Assembly: GCA_009829735.1 (NCBI GenBank)
Contig: CM020619.1
Location: 12,205,777 to 12,269,776 of the forward strand
Origin: Pyropia yezoensis
Lineage: Eukaryota; Rhodophyta; Bangiophyceae; Bangiales; Bangiaceae
Length of the DNA: 64,000 bases
Direction of reading: 5' to 3'
Part shown: positions 53,722-63,785 of the stretch, one piece after another
Numbering within the stretch: position 1 is the stretch's first letter
Layout of the letters: each line of letters opens with the position of its first letter
Translations under genes and position numbers: made by a program
The notes under the pieces: generated by a model
Database searches by the model: none
Seen by the model: only the letters and a program-made list of their open reading frames with translations
What the model was told of the DNA's origin: nothing

Positions 53722-55391
53722 ACACTGCAGCACGCCAATCGCTGCGCCCACCCGTAGAGATAGGTAATTGGGTCTATCTCCTGTGCCATTCTCGATGCAA
53801 TGTGGAGGGTGTAACTGCACGGGCCCACCCAAGTCGTCGAGGTTCGCTTTCGTCCAATGGCCTGGGCGCTTGCGAAAACCCTTCGATCGCGCCTGTGGGC
53901 GCTCACATCGATCGACAAACCACAAACCACCAATTTGGCCCACGACCGTGCAATAAAAATCGCCCACGTATGCTCGGCGCGTGCGAGCGCGCTGCTATTT
54001 ACCCGCGCGCGTTAAACATTGTCAAAACCATGCGTGCTTTGTTTGTTAGATACCTACGTACATGGATATTCTCCTGTGCCAGCGCTCTTATGTGTTTCTT
54101 CTTGCATGCTGGCCTACTCCCACGCAGTGCAGGAAGCTGGCTTTCTCCGCGCCTCCACACACCAGCGGCCCACCACAGCACCCAGTAGTCGGTTTCCCAT
54201 CCGGCTCAATCGCCTGACAACCCGCTCTCCCCCCGCCACAAGCTGGGTCCCCACTTGCCCACTCCAGTACGCGCCGCAGAGGAGACCGCTTCCGCAACTA
54301 CTGCACCCCAGTCATAAGCCAGTTGCGCGAAAAACAATCATTAAATGAAGCAAGGACCCAAGGGAGAACACGAGAAGGCTGCTCGATAAGAAAACAAAGA
54401 CGGACGAGGTCAATGCGGGGGGCGCGGAGAAAGGGATGTGTGGTAAGGGGGAGCGACACGAAACGAGTACAAAGCGGTGGGAACAAAGTGGAGCACATAG
54501 AGGAAGGAGGAGAGGCGCGGAAATAACAGGGGCAGGGTATGCCTAGGGTACAGCAGGGCCGCGGACGAAGCGGAAGGGAAAGCGAAGGGGGGCCTGACAA
54601 GAGGAAGGGGTCGGGGGGGTGAGGGAGGGGCGGGAGATGGCGGGGAAAGGAGAAGGGAGGGCGGGGGAGGGGGGAGGGAAGGCAGGAAGGGGTGGTCTGG
54701 TGGAGAAGGGTGAGTGGGTGGACAGGGGCAAGTGCGCGCGGGCTGGAGGACGAAGCGCAGGCGAGACGTCAAGGGTGGGAAGCGGTACCGACTCGAGGCC
54801 GAAGGACGAGTGGGTGCAGAGCCCAATTCGGTAATACGATTTTTATCTCGGGGCCTGCGGCGTTGTCGGGGCCCGGGACGATCGATGTACCATGATTGCG
54901 CGTTGGAGGGTGGTGATGCGAAGAGGCGGGACCTGGCACTCAAAAGTCCTGGACGAATGGCGAGAATACATTTTAAATAGGCGCCAACTGCCATTGAAGT
55001 GGCACCAGACGTCGTGCGTTGCGGGCCCCGTGTCCGCACAATCCAGCCACTTGCGTCCGAGTAGCTGTGGCCCAAGGCGGCATAGCGTGCCCATGGCGTG
55101 CTAGCGCCGTCGCGCCGACCAGCGCGCGCCTGTCCCCACACCCGAGAGCCAGCCCACAGTCGCCTTGTGCTTCTCTGCCCCCACCCCTGGTATCCCAGCC
55201 TACAGCCGCCATCTGCTTCACTGCCCCCACCCCGGGCGTCCAGGACGAGAGCCACCTTTTGCTTCTCTGCCCCAACCCCGGGTAGCCCACCCCACTACGG
55301 GTCTGTACGCGTTCCCTCGCTCTGCTGCCATGCCCTCTCCACGGACTCCCTCACCTGGGACTGGGCTCGCGCGCCCCAACGGCGCCGGTGA
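53722..55391. other. Non-genic stretch with purine tract and minisatellite
   Basis: About 54320-54790 is strongly purine-rich on the plus strand (GA/GGA repeats), producing Pro/Ser shadow frames on the minus strand. Three copies of a roughly 46-bp unit (CTTCTCTGCCCCCACCCC...) lie at 55161-55300. No gene identified. Confidence 0.45.
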
Positions 55392-55799
55392 CCCTCGCTG
55401 GCGGACGCCCCAGCCTCTGCTGGCGGGGCATCTGGCAGTCGCAAGCGACCTGCACCAAACAACCCTGCCGAGGGCTGTGGCGGTCGTGCTGCCAAGAAGG
55501 GCAAGTCGGGCAAAAAGGTCCATTGGTCGTCCGCCGCTACCCGGCAGCTGTTTGACTTGATGGCTGAGTCCAGCAAATTGCGCACAGCTCTCAAGAGTGC
55601 AAACAAGAACGCGAAGTTGAGTCACATCTACACACGTTGGGCAGGGATGCTGTACAACTCCAACTCGTCGCAACTGTTTGAGGGCCTCAAAGCGAAGAGC
55701 AAAATCAAAAAGCTTTCTAGCTCATGGCGGGCCGTGCTCGAGAAGGTCTCGAAGCTGCGCAATCGCGGTGCGGCTACAGCTGAAGTCGAGGACAAGAAA
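55392..55799 (+). CDS. Trihelix/MADF-like DNA-binding protein, exon fragment
   Basis: Open from a TGA at 55389 to a donor site AAAA|GTACGT at 55799/55800. Basic linker SGSRKRPAPNNPAEGCGGRA and KKGKSGKKVHWSSAATRQLF, then DLMAESSKLRTALKSANKNA, KLSHIYTRWAGMLYNSNSSQ, LFEGLKAKSKIKKLSSSWRA and VLEKVSKLRNRG. The spacing of Trp residues and helices resembles trihelix (GT-1) or MADF/Myb-SANT-like DNA-binding domains common in transposon-associated proteins. The intron starting at 55800 runs directly into the retrotransposon LTR at 55905, so the next exon is either displaced beyond the window or lost. Start codon not determined (an internal ATG is at 55560; the upstream exon is probably missing). Confidence 0.5.
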
Positions 55800-55904
55800 A
55801 GTACGTAGCGCCCCTATTGACCCAACAATTTTCTATCCACTGTGCCTTTGTGTCTGTGTGGCTGATTTTCTTGGCCACCGTACTGTCTTGTATTGATGGG
55901 GTTG

Positions 55905-56267
55905 TGTAGCACAATAGAAATCCGTCGCACGTCCACTCTCAGGGAACACTCACCAAGGGGGATCGGCACCAACGTCACCGGGAGGCCAAGGTTGCTGTCC
56001 TTGGAGCGCAAGCCACGGGACCAAGATGGGAGCCCAAATGGGAGGGGTTTGTTGTTCTACCTTGGCCGGCGGTGGATTCGCCACCGGCCCCCTCGTTATA
56101 AACCCTCGGAGACACTACTAACTACCCTCCACCCCAAGATGTAAGTCCCTCTGGTCATACGTAACTTATAGATACCGTGACCAGTTCGGACTCTCAAATT
56201 GGAAGTTAAGGATTAGAAGTAGCCCCCCTGATATTAGGGTCACAATACGGACAACCATATTGCTACA
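55905..56267 (-). repeat. 3' long terminal repeat (363 bp)
   Basis: On the minus strand it starts TGTAGCAATATGG and ends ATTGTGCTACA, a 7-bp inverted repeat TGTAGCA/TGCTACA with canonical TG...CA ends. A TATA-like GGGTTTATAACG lies at about 56094-56105. The outer flank GGTTG (55900-55904) would be one copy of a 5-bp target duplication. The second LTR is not in the window, so this call rests on termini, the polypurine tract and pol orientation. Confidence 0.7.
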
Positions 56268-56281
56268 TATCCCCCCCTTAG
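56268..56281 (-). other. Polypurine tract (second-strand primer)
   Basis: The minus strand reads CTAAGGGGGGGATA immediately before the LTR's TG. Position and composition fit a retroelement polypurine tract, and this fixes the LTR as the 3' one. Confidence 0.65.
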
Positions 56282-56852
56282 ATTCGGCCCGTCCTCGGGT
56301 CGAGTTGCATTCGGGTTACCGAATGTAAGTGGGTCGCGTGACTGTTTACCCGTCGGGTGGGGCTTTGCGCCCCGTCGCGACAGACACCCCTTTTCGAGGT
56401 TGTCCGAGGGGGGTGCCCCCCTTTGTGTGGTACACACACGATCCGTTTTCCGGACCGTTAATTTCCCGATGCGGGTTTTTGTTCACGACCCCCCTTTCCG
56501 AGGGGTGGTGCAAGCGGATCCGCCACCAGGTGCCTGGTGGTAGGGGGGTCCCTCTCGTGTGGACGATTGAGCGGGGGGCGAGGGCTGCCCGCGTTGCGTG
56601 GGGGCGGTTGGGGGTGACCCCCCTTGCTTACCCCATGTGTGGGGGTGGCCCCGTCCCGCCCAGGTGCCTGGGTGGGGCGCGTTCGTAGCCCCGTGCGGCG
56701 TGGGTCGACCCGCGTGTTTGTGGCGCTGCTCGTGGCCGTTTGTGGTCATAAGCGCGGGTGCCTGCGCTTCCCTGGCTCGTCCCGGTTATCCCACCGTACC
56801 GGGTCGTAGCCGTCGACGGCTTGTGGGCGCGGGGGACTCTGCACCCGTTATC
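56282..56852. other. Leader between polypurine tract and antisense ORF
   Basis: No gene. Contains short inverted words such as GGGTTACCGAATG/CATTCGGGTTACC around 56300-56325 and GGGGCTTTGCGCCCC near 56358-56373, potential hairpins. The plus-strand frame is open from 56598 but the first supported ATG is at 56853. Confidence 0.35.
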
Positions 56853-59300
56853 ATGTCCTATCCTCAGGTGCTTGGAGAGGAGGAAGACCTCCTGATCGGG
56901 GAGGAGATGGAGGACGACGCGCCTGTCGGTCCCGATGCCGCGCGTTACGGGGTGAGCTCGTCTGACGACGACGGGCCTGCGGTGTCCGTCCGTCTGTCGG
57001 CCGGAGGACTGTCGTCCGTGTGCAGCGGCACGACGGTGCCGTCGGCCGGCGGTCAACCCGGCGGTCAACCGCGCGTGGCGGCTTCTACCCCCTCTCTGCC
57101 GGCTGCCCGGATGGAGCCTGGTGCCGGTGCCGGCTCACCGCAGCTACCTCAAGATGGTCCGCCCTGCGGCGGAGGTGGCGACCCGCAGCCGACTCCGGCT
57201 GGTCAAGGTGGTCCGGGTGTCCGGGCGGTGACTCTTCGAGGCGGTCCCGACGTTGACGCGGGTGGTGGTGGCGGTGCGACACCCGGTGCGGCGGGTCAAG
57301 ACGGTGCGGGTGTCCGCACGGCCGGGGCTCCGGCTCCGGAGGCTGTCCAAGTGCCTTCCCCTTCCGAGGCGGGGGCTACGCCGACGGGTGGTGCCGGCGC
57401 CGGTACCATACCTGCGGTGCCGCGGGTGTCGAGCGGTCAAGACGCTCCTTCTCCCATGGCGGTTGACACCGGGAGTTACTCCGGGCGGGCGCCCGCCCTT
57501 CTTCTTCCTCCTCGGCCTCGTCCATCTCCGACGTCGGCCCCTCTGCCGGTGGTGCGTCCCCCGGCGCCCCCGATTCTTCCTGGTCCTGCCCGGGTTGCCT
57601 CGTTGGGTGGCGGCGTCGCCGTGGCGGCGGGTCAACCCGCCATGTCGGTGTCCGACTTGGTGGCTCGGGTTCGAGGCCTCACGGTGCAAGAGTCGATGGA
57701 GTCCGATGGGCGTATGCGGGTGGACTTCCACCTGGTGCATCCCCGTGGAGAGTCCTCCTGCCGCGTTAAGGTGGACCCGAGCTGGGAGCGGGAGTTGGTG
57801 CGGCAGGTCAACCAGCCGAACGCGGTCCGGGTGGAACATCATTGGATCCTGAGTCAGCCGGACGACCGGCATGCGCAGCTCTGGCGCACCCGGGTGGGAC
57901 GGGGTGAGGTCTACCTCGACCCCAACTTCGGGGTCTGCGACCTGATTGCCCCCGCGTTGCCGCGGGAGATTGACTACCCGGCTAGTGCTCGGGGGATTGC
58001 GGCGGCGGCGGAGCCGGTTGCGTTTGGGGAGACGGTGGGCAGTACCGGTCGGTATCCAGACTTTGACTACTACCCGGGGGTACCCCCGTATCTGTCGTTG
58101 ACGGCTCCCTACCCGCCCATGGCGGGGTTGAAGTCGGCGTCGAGTTGGCGACGTAACCATGGTGTCGTGGCGGATGCGTTCCGCACGGATATAACGTGTG
58201 CGTTGCAGACCGGCAACGGTCGTGCTCCGGTATACACTCCCGTGCGCCCGCCGCTATGGCAGGAGGGGTGGGAACCCGCCCCTGCTTACCGGTTTGACAC
58301 CGGCTCCTGTCTTCGCTACTTCGGGAGTGTGTTGGCCTCGCGACCGGTCCACCCGTTGCAGGGTACCTTCACCCTTGAGGTTACCCTCGGGCAGGCTTCA
58401 TCCTTCTTGCTGTCCGTCCGCCGGCAGGGTCGTCTGTTTCATCTTCCGACGGGTGTCCGTCGGCACATCGCGCAGTTGGGCGTGGATCTGATAGCCGCCA
58501 AGACCGGGTTGGCCCGGGAGTTCGAAGCCCTGCTGGCTGTTCACGATGCCGTGAACTGGGCTGGGGTGTTGGCCCTTCCCCCGTACCGGGACCCGCAGGC
58601 TGGGGCTTCCCCCTTGCCTCGTCACTCGTTGCGTGTCCGGCGTACTCAGCCGGGTGAGCCCAGTTGCCATGGATGGGCATCCACCGAGGCTGTTGCTGAC
58701 CTGGGTATTCCCATGGTTATCCATGACCCTCTTCGGGTCCTTGCTCCGTGGTTCGGTAACCCGATGCCGGCGGCGGTTGGCCGTCGTCCCCGAGAGTGGG
58801 GCTCTGTGGGTGGGGAGCGTGAGGTGTCCCGTCGTCGTGCGGAGTACCGCCGTGGGTACGGTGGAGCCCCTTCGGTAGGGTCCTACCGGGCCTCGTATCA
58901 GGTGCCACCGGCTCCGGTGGTAGCCGTGTCGGCTCCTGTGGCTCCTCTGGCTGCGCCAGTGTCACCTCCCGCCCCTGTCCTACATGACGGGGGTCCCCGT
59001 CTCTGGTATGAGGGCGTTGACGCCCTTGTTACCCGCGCAATGCGTGGGGGTCTCTCTGTTAGCTGGGGGGATATCCCCCCAGGTGCTGCGCTGGTTGGGT
59101 CAGCGCGTTGCTTCGGTGGCGTGCTGGACCGCCTCCAGAAAGCTCTGGAGGACGTGGAGGCTGGCCGCAGCACCCTCGTCCAGCTATGCACCGAGGTAAC
59201 TCGGGTGGTCGACCGTCGTGACGTTGCCGACCGGTGGAGCACGGAGGTCTACGCGCTTACGCGTGAGTGGCCTCCCTCGGGCAGTGGGTCTACCCACTGA
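56853..59300 (+). CDS. Long antisense ORF of the retrotransposon, unknown function
   Basis: 815 residues, ATG at 56853 (MSYPQVLGEEEDLLIGEEME), with no stops and on the strand opposite to pol. Residues 1-265 are acidic then Pro/Gly/Ala-rich. Residues about 265-680 look folded: MSVSDLVARVRGLTVQESME, RMRVDFHLVHPRGESSCRVK, WERELVRQVNQPNAVRVEHH, YLDPNFGVCDLIAPALPREI, YRFDTGSCLRYFGSVLASRP, GTFTLEVTLGQASSFLLSVR, and LGVDLIAAKTGLAREFEALL. The C-terminus ends in an amphipathic helix, VLDRLQKALEDVEAGRSTLV. No catalytic motif, transmembrane segment or zinc knuckle was seen, so it is neither a typical env nor a typical gag. Codon third positions favour G/C in this frame. The location at the env position but inverted argues for an element-encoded antisense protein; a nested foreign ORF is an alternative. 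Confidence 0.6.
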   Translation: MSYPQVLGEEEDLLIGEEMEDDAPVGPDAARYGVSSSDDDGPAVSVRLSAGGLSSVCSGTTVPSAGGQPGGQPRVAASTPSLPAARMEPGAGAGSPQLPQDGPPCGGGGDPQPTPAGQGGPGVRAVTLRGGPDVDAGGGGGATPGAAGQDGAGVRTAGAPAPEAVQVPSPSEAGATPTGGAGAGTIPAVPRVSSGQDAPSPMAVDTGSYSGRAPALLLPPRPRPSPTSAPLPVVRPPAPPILPGPARVASLGGGVAVAAGQPAMSVSDLVARVRGLTVQESMESDGRMRVDFHLVHPRGESSCRVKVDPSWERELVRQVNQPNAVRVEHHWILSQPDDRHAQLWRTRVGRGEVYLDPNFGVCDLIAPALPREIDYPASARGIAAAAEPVAFGETVGSTGRYPDFDYYPGVPPYLSLTAPYPPMAGLKSASSWRRNHGVVADAFRTDITCALQTGNGRAPVYTPVRPPLWQEGWEPAPAYRFDTGSCLRYFGSVLASRPVHPLQGTFTLEVTLGQASSFLLSVRRQGRLFHLPTGVRRHIAQLGVDLIAAKTGLAREFEALLAVHDAVNWAGVLALPPYRDPQAGASPLPRHSLRVRRTQPGEPSCHGWASTEAVADLGIPMVIHDPLRVLAPWFGNPMPAAVGRRPREWGSVGGEREVSRRRAEYRRGYGGAPSVGSYRASYQVPPAPVVAVSAPVAPLAAPVSPPAPVLHDGGPRLWYEGVDALVTRAMRGGLSVSWGDIPPGAALVGSARCFGGVLDRLQKALEDVEAGRSTLVQLCTEVTRVVDRRDVADRWSTEVYALTREWPPSGSGSTH

Positions 59301-59477
59301 GGAGTGCTATTGTTTGTGCGGGAGAGGGCCCCGGCAACCCTTATGGTAGCCGGGTAGTAGTGAGTATAAACTCATCCCCTTTGGGGGCATTGCTTGCCTC
59401 TGTTTGCTGCCCTGGGGAGTACCCCTTCTGGCTCAGTGGTGCCTTGCCTCCCGTCCAACTTCTTCCGGTAGGTTCAT

Positions 59478-59534
59478 GCTTGGGGAGGTCATCCTCCCTC
59501 ACTTGGTGTCTTGGCTTGGGGAGGTCATCCTCCC
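59478..59534. repeat. Paired 21-bp hairpin repeat
   Basis: GCTTGGGGAGGTCATCCTCC(C) at 59478-59498 and again, identical, at 59514-59534 (36-bp offset). Each holds the stem GGGAGG-TCAT-CCTCCC. It lies just past the stop of the antisense ORF. Confidence 0.8.
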
Positions 59535-59611
59535 GTGTAAGCTCCCTAGTTACTTCGATATTATCGGAGTTAGCCTTCACCTTTAAGTTAACTTATTAAG
59601 GTTCAGGTTTT

Positions 59612-59707
59612 ACTTAGTTACCTAAGCTTAGCTCTACTTAGTTACCTAAGCTTGGTTCGACTTAGAAACCTAAGTCTGATTTGACTTAGAAACCTAAGTC
59701 TGCCGTA
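59612..59707. repeat. Four tandem 24-bp units with CTTAG...CTAAG hairpins
   Basis: Units start at 59612, 59636, 59660 and 59684 with an exact 24-base period. The first two read ACTTAGTTACCTAAGCTT and the last two ACTTAGAAACCTAAGTCT. Each contains an inverted repeat CTTAG/CTAAG. They lie between the converging ends of pol (-) and the antisense ORF (+), suggesting a bidirectional 3'-end or processing signal (inference). Confidence 0.85.
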
Positions 59708-59778
59708 ACCACGTCACACCCTACTTAGTAGGTATAAGCCTCACCCCCCAACAGCCGAAGTCGGTGTCGGTTGGGTTG

Positions 59779-62700
59779 TTACAGTAGGCGTCGTCGCCTC
59801 ATGTACGGCATGAGAAGTTGGCGGGGTATATTTGCCGCCTGTTCCCAGGTGGGTGAGTCGTATCCGACCCACATAACCTTGACGTACCAGGGTCCTGGTA
59901 GGTCCGGGTCGGTGTGTCCGACCACGCTCTCTACTTGGTATGGAATCCCATCCGGTCCCACCGGGTCATCTGACCGGTGGGTTGTAAGAGCTTCATGTAG
60001 CAACCCAGCCGGTACCGACTGAGGCTGTTCCGGCATCGGAGCAGGTGTGACATCATTCATGCTGATGCGTTGAATCTCCGTATCGGAGTGTAAGATAACA
60101 GAGTGGTCATCTCTGTGGAGGATCTGGTACGGTCCCTTGACCGGTTGCATAAGCTTGTTCCCTCGGAACTTCTGGTGTCTGATATAGACCCAGTCACCTG
60201 TTACCAGGATTGCGTTGCGCACCCGTAGTCGGGCGTCGAAGTTCTTCTTATACCGAAGTTGTGTTCTGTCAAGGGCACCCTTGAGCTTAGGAATCATCCA
60301 CGATAGCTTGGCCAACCAAGCTAGGTGGATGCGCTCGGCGGGTCGGCCCTTCGGTGTATCATACCGAGTGCACCTGCCGGGTGGCAGCGTCAAGTTACCG
60401 ACGCCTAGTGGCATGACCCACTCCAGCGGAGCAATGTTTGTGCTCCGATGTGGCCTGGCATTGTATGCCAGGGTGAGTACGGACAGAAGCCTGTCCCAAG
60501 TGTTCGTGTGCTCGGCCACGTAGCACTGTAGCATCTTTACGATGGTGCGGTTGAACCGCTCCACCTGCCCGTTGGACTGCGGGTGATAGTCGGATGCCCG
60601 ACGTGGTTCGATACCGAACATGCCCAGGACCTTAGTGCAGAATGCCGACGTAAGGTTTGCTCCGTTATCGGAGAGGAGTTGCTTCATGACTCCGTATGCA
60701 CTGATCCAGTGGTCAACCACTGCGTTCATGATCGTGTATGCCGTATCTTTTGGGATGGCTGCCGCTCTTGACAGCTTAGTGAAGCGGTCAGACATGACCA
60801 GGATGTACCTGTTCCCTTCTTCCGTTATCGGAAGTGGCCCGAGTATGTCGATAGCGACTTGCTCGTTGGGCCCATCAGGTGGGAATAGCTTCATGGCAGA
60901 CGCCCGCCTATGTAGACTCATGCGGTTACGTGCACAGGGGTGGCATCCCCTTACGTGGTCGACCACGTCGACGGCCATTGCTGGCCAGTAGAAGAACCTT
61001 CGCATTGCTGCGAACATACGTGAACCCCCCGGGTGTCCGGCTGTAGGGTTCTCATGTTCTCGTTTCATGACGGCTTGCCGTAAGGACACGGGAACCACGA
61101 CTTGATGTCGTCCATCGGCGGGTGCCCGCCGGTATATGAGTCCGTCTTCGTTCTCGGAGAAGATGCCGGCCGTACCGGCCAGGAGGTTAGCACGATGACG
61201 TCTACAGTCATCGTCGTTGGCCTGTGCCTCGCGGAAGTCCGCGAGGGTCAATGGGCACGCAAGGTGTGCCATGGTATGGTCAGCCATACCCTGGGTAGCA
61301 TTACCCACCATGCACACCGGTACCACCGGGATGTCCTCGTCCACCGGGCGGGTATCCCCGCTCGGGGTGTCGAGTCGAGACAACGCGTCTCCGAGGTGGT
61401 GGGTTGACCCAGCCTTATACACCGTGCGGTAGTCGTGCTCGGCCATCTTCAGCCTCCATCGGGCTAGCCTCCCATGGCTATCGGAATCCTTGTCACCAAG
61501 GTTGAGGAGCCATCGTAGGGGCGTGGTCGGACCTCACGATGAACCTGGAGCCCTCCAGGTATGGACGGAGCAGTTGCACTGCCCATATAACTCCGAGGCA
61601 TTCACGCTCAGTGGCACTATAGTTCCGCTCAGCCGGGTTGAGTGTCCGGCTGAAGTATTCTACCGGACGTAGGTCCGGGATAACGTTATCGGTACCGATC
61701 AACGTCTCTCCCTGTAACAGGGTGCATCCCACTTGTGTATCGCATGCATCGACATCGATGACGAAAGTACCCCGTCTGTGCGGTAACGCAAGGACGGGTG
61801 GGGATAGTAGGGCTCGCTTCAGCGACTCGAATGCCTCCTCTTCGCTAGGCGAAGGGGGTTGGAGTACCTTGGGCAAGGTACTCCTCTTAAGAACCGTCAA
61901 CGGTTTAGCTATCCGAGCGAAGTCCTTGACGAACCGTCGGTATACATTGCACATTCCCAGGAAGCTCTTGAGCTGCGTCTGGGTGTTAGGGAACCGGGCA
62001 TCCCGGAGTGCCCGGGTATTGGCTTCGAGTACCCCTAGTTTACCAGGGGTTATCTGGTGGCCCAGATACTCGACCGTCTGTTGGAAGAAGGCGCACTTCT
62101 TCAGACGCAGGGTTACCCCGGCGTTCCTCAAGAGGGTGAGTACCTCGTCAACATGTTGTACATGGTCATCCATGTTACGCGAGAAGACGATGACGTCATC
62201 GAGGTACACTAGGCAGTTACGCCACTTCACCCCCGACAGTATGATGTCGATAGCCCGCTGGAATGTAGCGGGGGCGTTGGACAATCCGAAGGGCATCCTT
62301 AGGAACTCGTACACTCCACTGTGACAGACGAATGCCGTCTTGGGGATATCCTCGTCCGCCACCGGGATCTGCCAGTATCCGGCATTGCAGTCGATGGTGG
62401 TAAACACCGTAGCCTCCCCCAGGGAGTCGATGCATTCATCCATCCTTGGTAAAGGGTATGAGTCCTTCTTGGTAACCAAGTTGAGGCGTCGATAATCGAT
62501 GCAAAACCGAGGGGTTTGATCCTTCTTCGGCACAATAACGACTGGGGCACCCCCATTCCGACATCGAAGGTCGGATCACCTTAGCTTCACTCATCCTCTT
62601 CACTTCTCCATCAACGATCTCTCGTTGCATAGGTCCCGCTCGGTGCGGTTGTGAGCGGGCGGGTCGTGCGCCTGGTACCAGGTCTATACGATGTTGGGTT

Positions 62701-63785
62701 GCCCCAATGGTCCCCAAGGCCCCGCCTGTCCACATAACGTCATGCTTTCTTAGCATCCGTCGCACCCCTTCGGCTACCGAAGGGGGAAGGTGGTCGAGGT
62801 CAGCCTCGGCCAGTGCCTTCAAGGCCTCTTGGTCCTTTGGCGGCAGGTCCGCCGGAGCCGCCGATGGGTTAGGCTTCCCGTCATCGGGTTGCTGTCGCTC
62901 GGTGGTCTCGGCGACCGCCAGTACTTCAAGTGGTTCCACTTGACCTTCCTTATCAGGGGTAAGGATATCTCCTTCGTAGAGTTCGGCAATCCCGAGGATA
63001 GTTCCCTTCGGGAGGGTGACTGCCTTACGGCGATAGTTCGCCATCACTAGGAGGGACGACCCTCCTGCTGGGAGGTCTATGAGACCGTTGGCCATGGTCA
63101 ACCCATGGCGCTTGTACGTCCGTAGGTTGGACTGGACTCTGCAGATGCCTGCGAGGTCGCAGTTAACCGGGAGGACTGTCTCTGACAACGGCTCAAAGCG
63201 AGTTCGCTTGGCCAACCGAAGTGTCTTCGGCTCGACGCTTGCGTACACCTCAGCCACGTTAACGTGGCTTCCTTGTAGCGTCAGGTCCCTGACGATAGCC
63301 GTGTGTCCTCGCTTCGTCCCGTCGGCTTCTTGAAGCTCGACGGTCCTCCGGCCTGGCCGGATTGCATCAACGTGAACGTTGATGAAGGTGCACCCCAGTA
63401 TGCAGGGCACCGATAGCGTTTCACATACCAGGAAGTCAACTTCCGTGGTGAGATCCCCGATGGTAACCTGCAGCGACATCGCTGCGGTCGTACGAATGAG
63501 TCGACCATTCGCGTCCTTGATGGTGGGTCCCCGAGTCACTCTGACTCGTGGAAGCCACTTGTCCGGGAGGGTATCCTTCCGGATAAGGTTGGGTCCAGCC
63601 CCTGTGTCCAGTACAGGGTAGTACGATCGTGTCGACTGGGGGTCAACCCCCAGTGTGGCTGATACCTTGAAGTTCTCCAAGGTAAACAACACATGTCCTA
63701 CACCAATATCCGGTGTAGCTCGGGCATCCTGAACAGGGCCCTTGTCTGGTTCAACGTGACGGGGCTTCCCGTCCTCTCCTCCCAA
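59779..63785 (-). CDS. pol: Retrotransposon pol polyprotein (PR-RT-RH-IN-chromodomain), two frameshifts
   Basis: Order Ty3/gypsy. Protease: SYYPVLDTGAGPNLIRKD (about 63.6 kb). RT: RMSEAKVIRPSMSEWG, PKKDQTPRFCIDYRRLNLVT, GYWQIPVADEDIPKTAF, MPFGLSNAPATFQRA, and active site YLDDVIVFSR (about 62.2 kb). RNase H: TFVIDVDACDTQVG, FSRTLNPAERNYSATERECL, RSDHAP. Integrase: zinc domain REHENPTAGHPGGSRMF with CHPCARNR, then DDE VAIDILGPLP, LLSDNGANLTS and HPQSNGQVERFNR. C-terminal chromodomain-like end: WYVKVMWVGYDSPTWEQAAN. Two single-base breaks, at the five-G run near 62556 and the GCCCC run near 61525, split it into three frames. Correcting each run by one base restores the family sequence on both sides. 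These may be assembly errors or early decay. The first codon of the pol frame (63785) is not ATG; it is probably read as a gag-pol fusion. Confidence 0.9.

Noticed and set aside
54410-55255. 281-residue minus frame
   Set aside because: Result of a purine-rich tract and a 46-bp minisatellite; no protein features.
57144-58160. 338-residue minus frame overlapping the antisense ORF
   Set aside because: Arg-rich shadow of the plus-strand frame, which has the better protein character.
59612-59707. Four regularly spaced repeats considered as a CRISPR array
   Set aside because: The units are contiguous with no variable spacers, lie in a eukaryotic retrotransposon, and have no cas genes.
63698-63785. 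Programmed -1 frameshift site between gag and pol
   Set aside because: The overlap is in the right phase, but no X-XXY-YYZ heptamer aligned with the gag frame was found, and homopolymer errors in pol make a false frame change likely.
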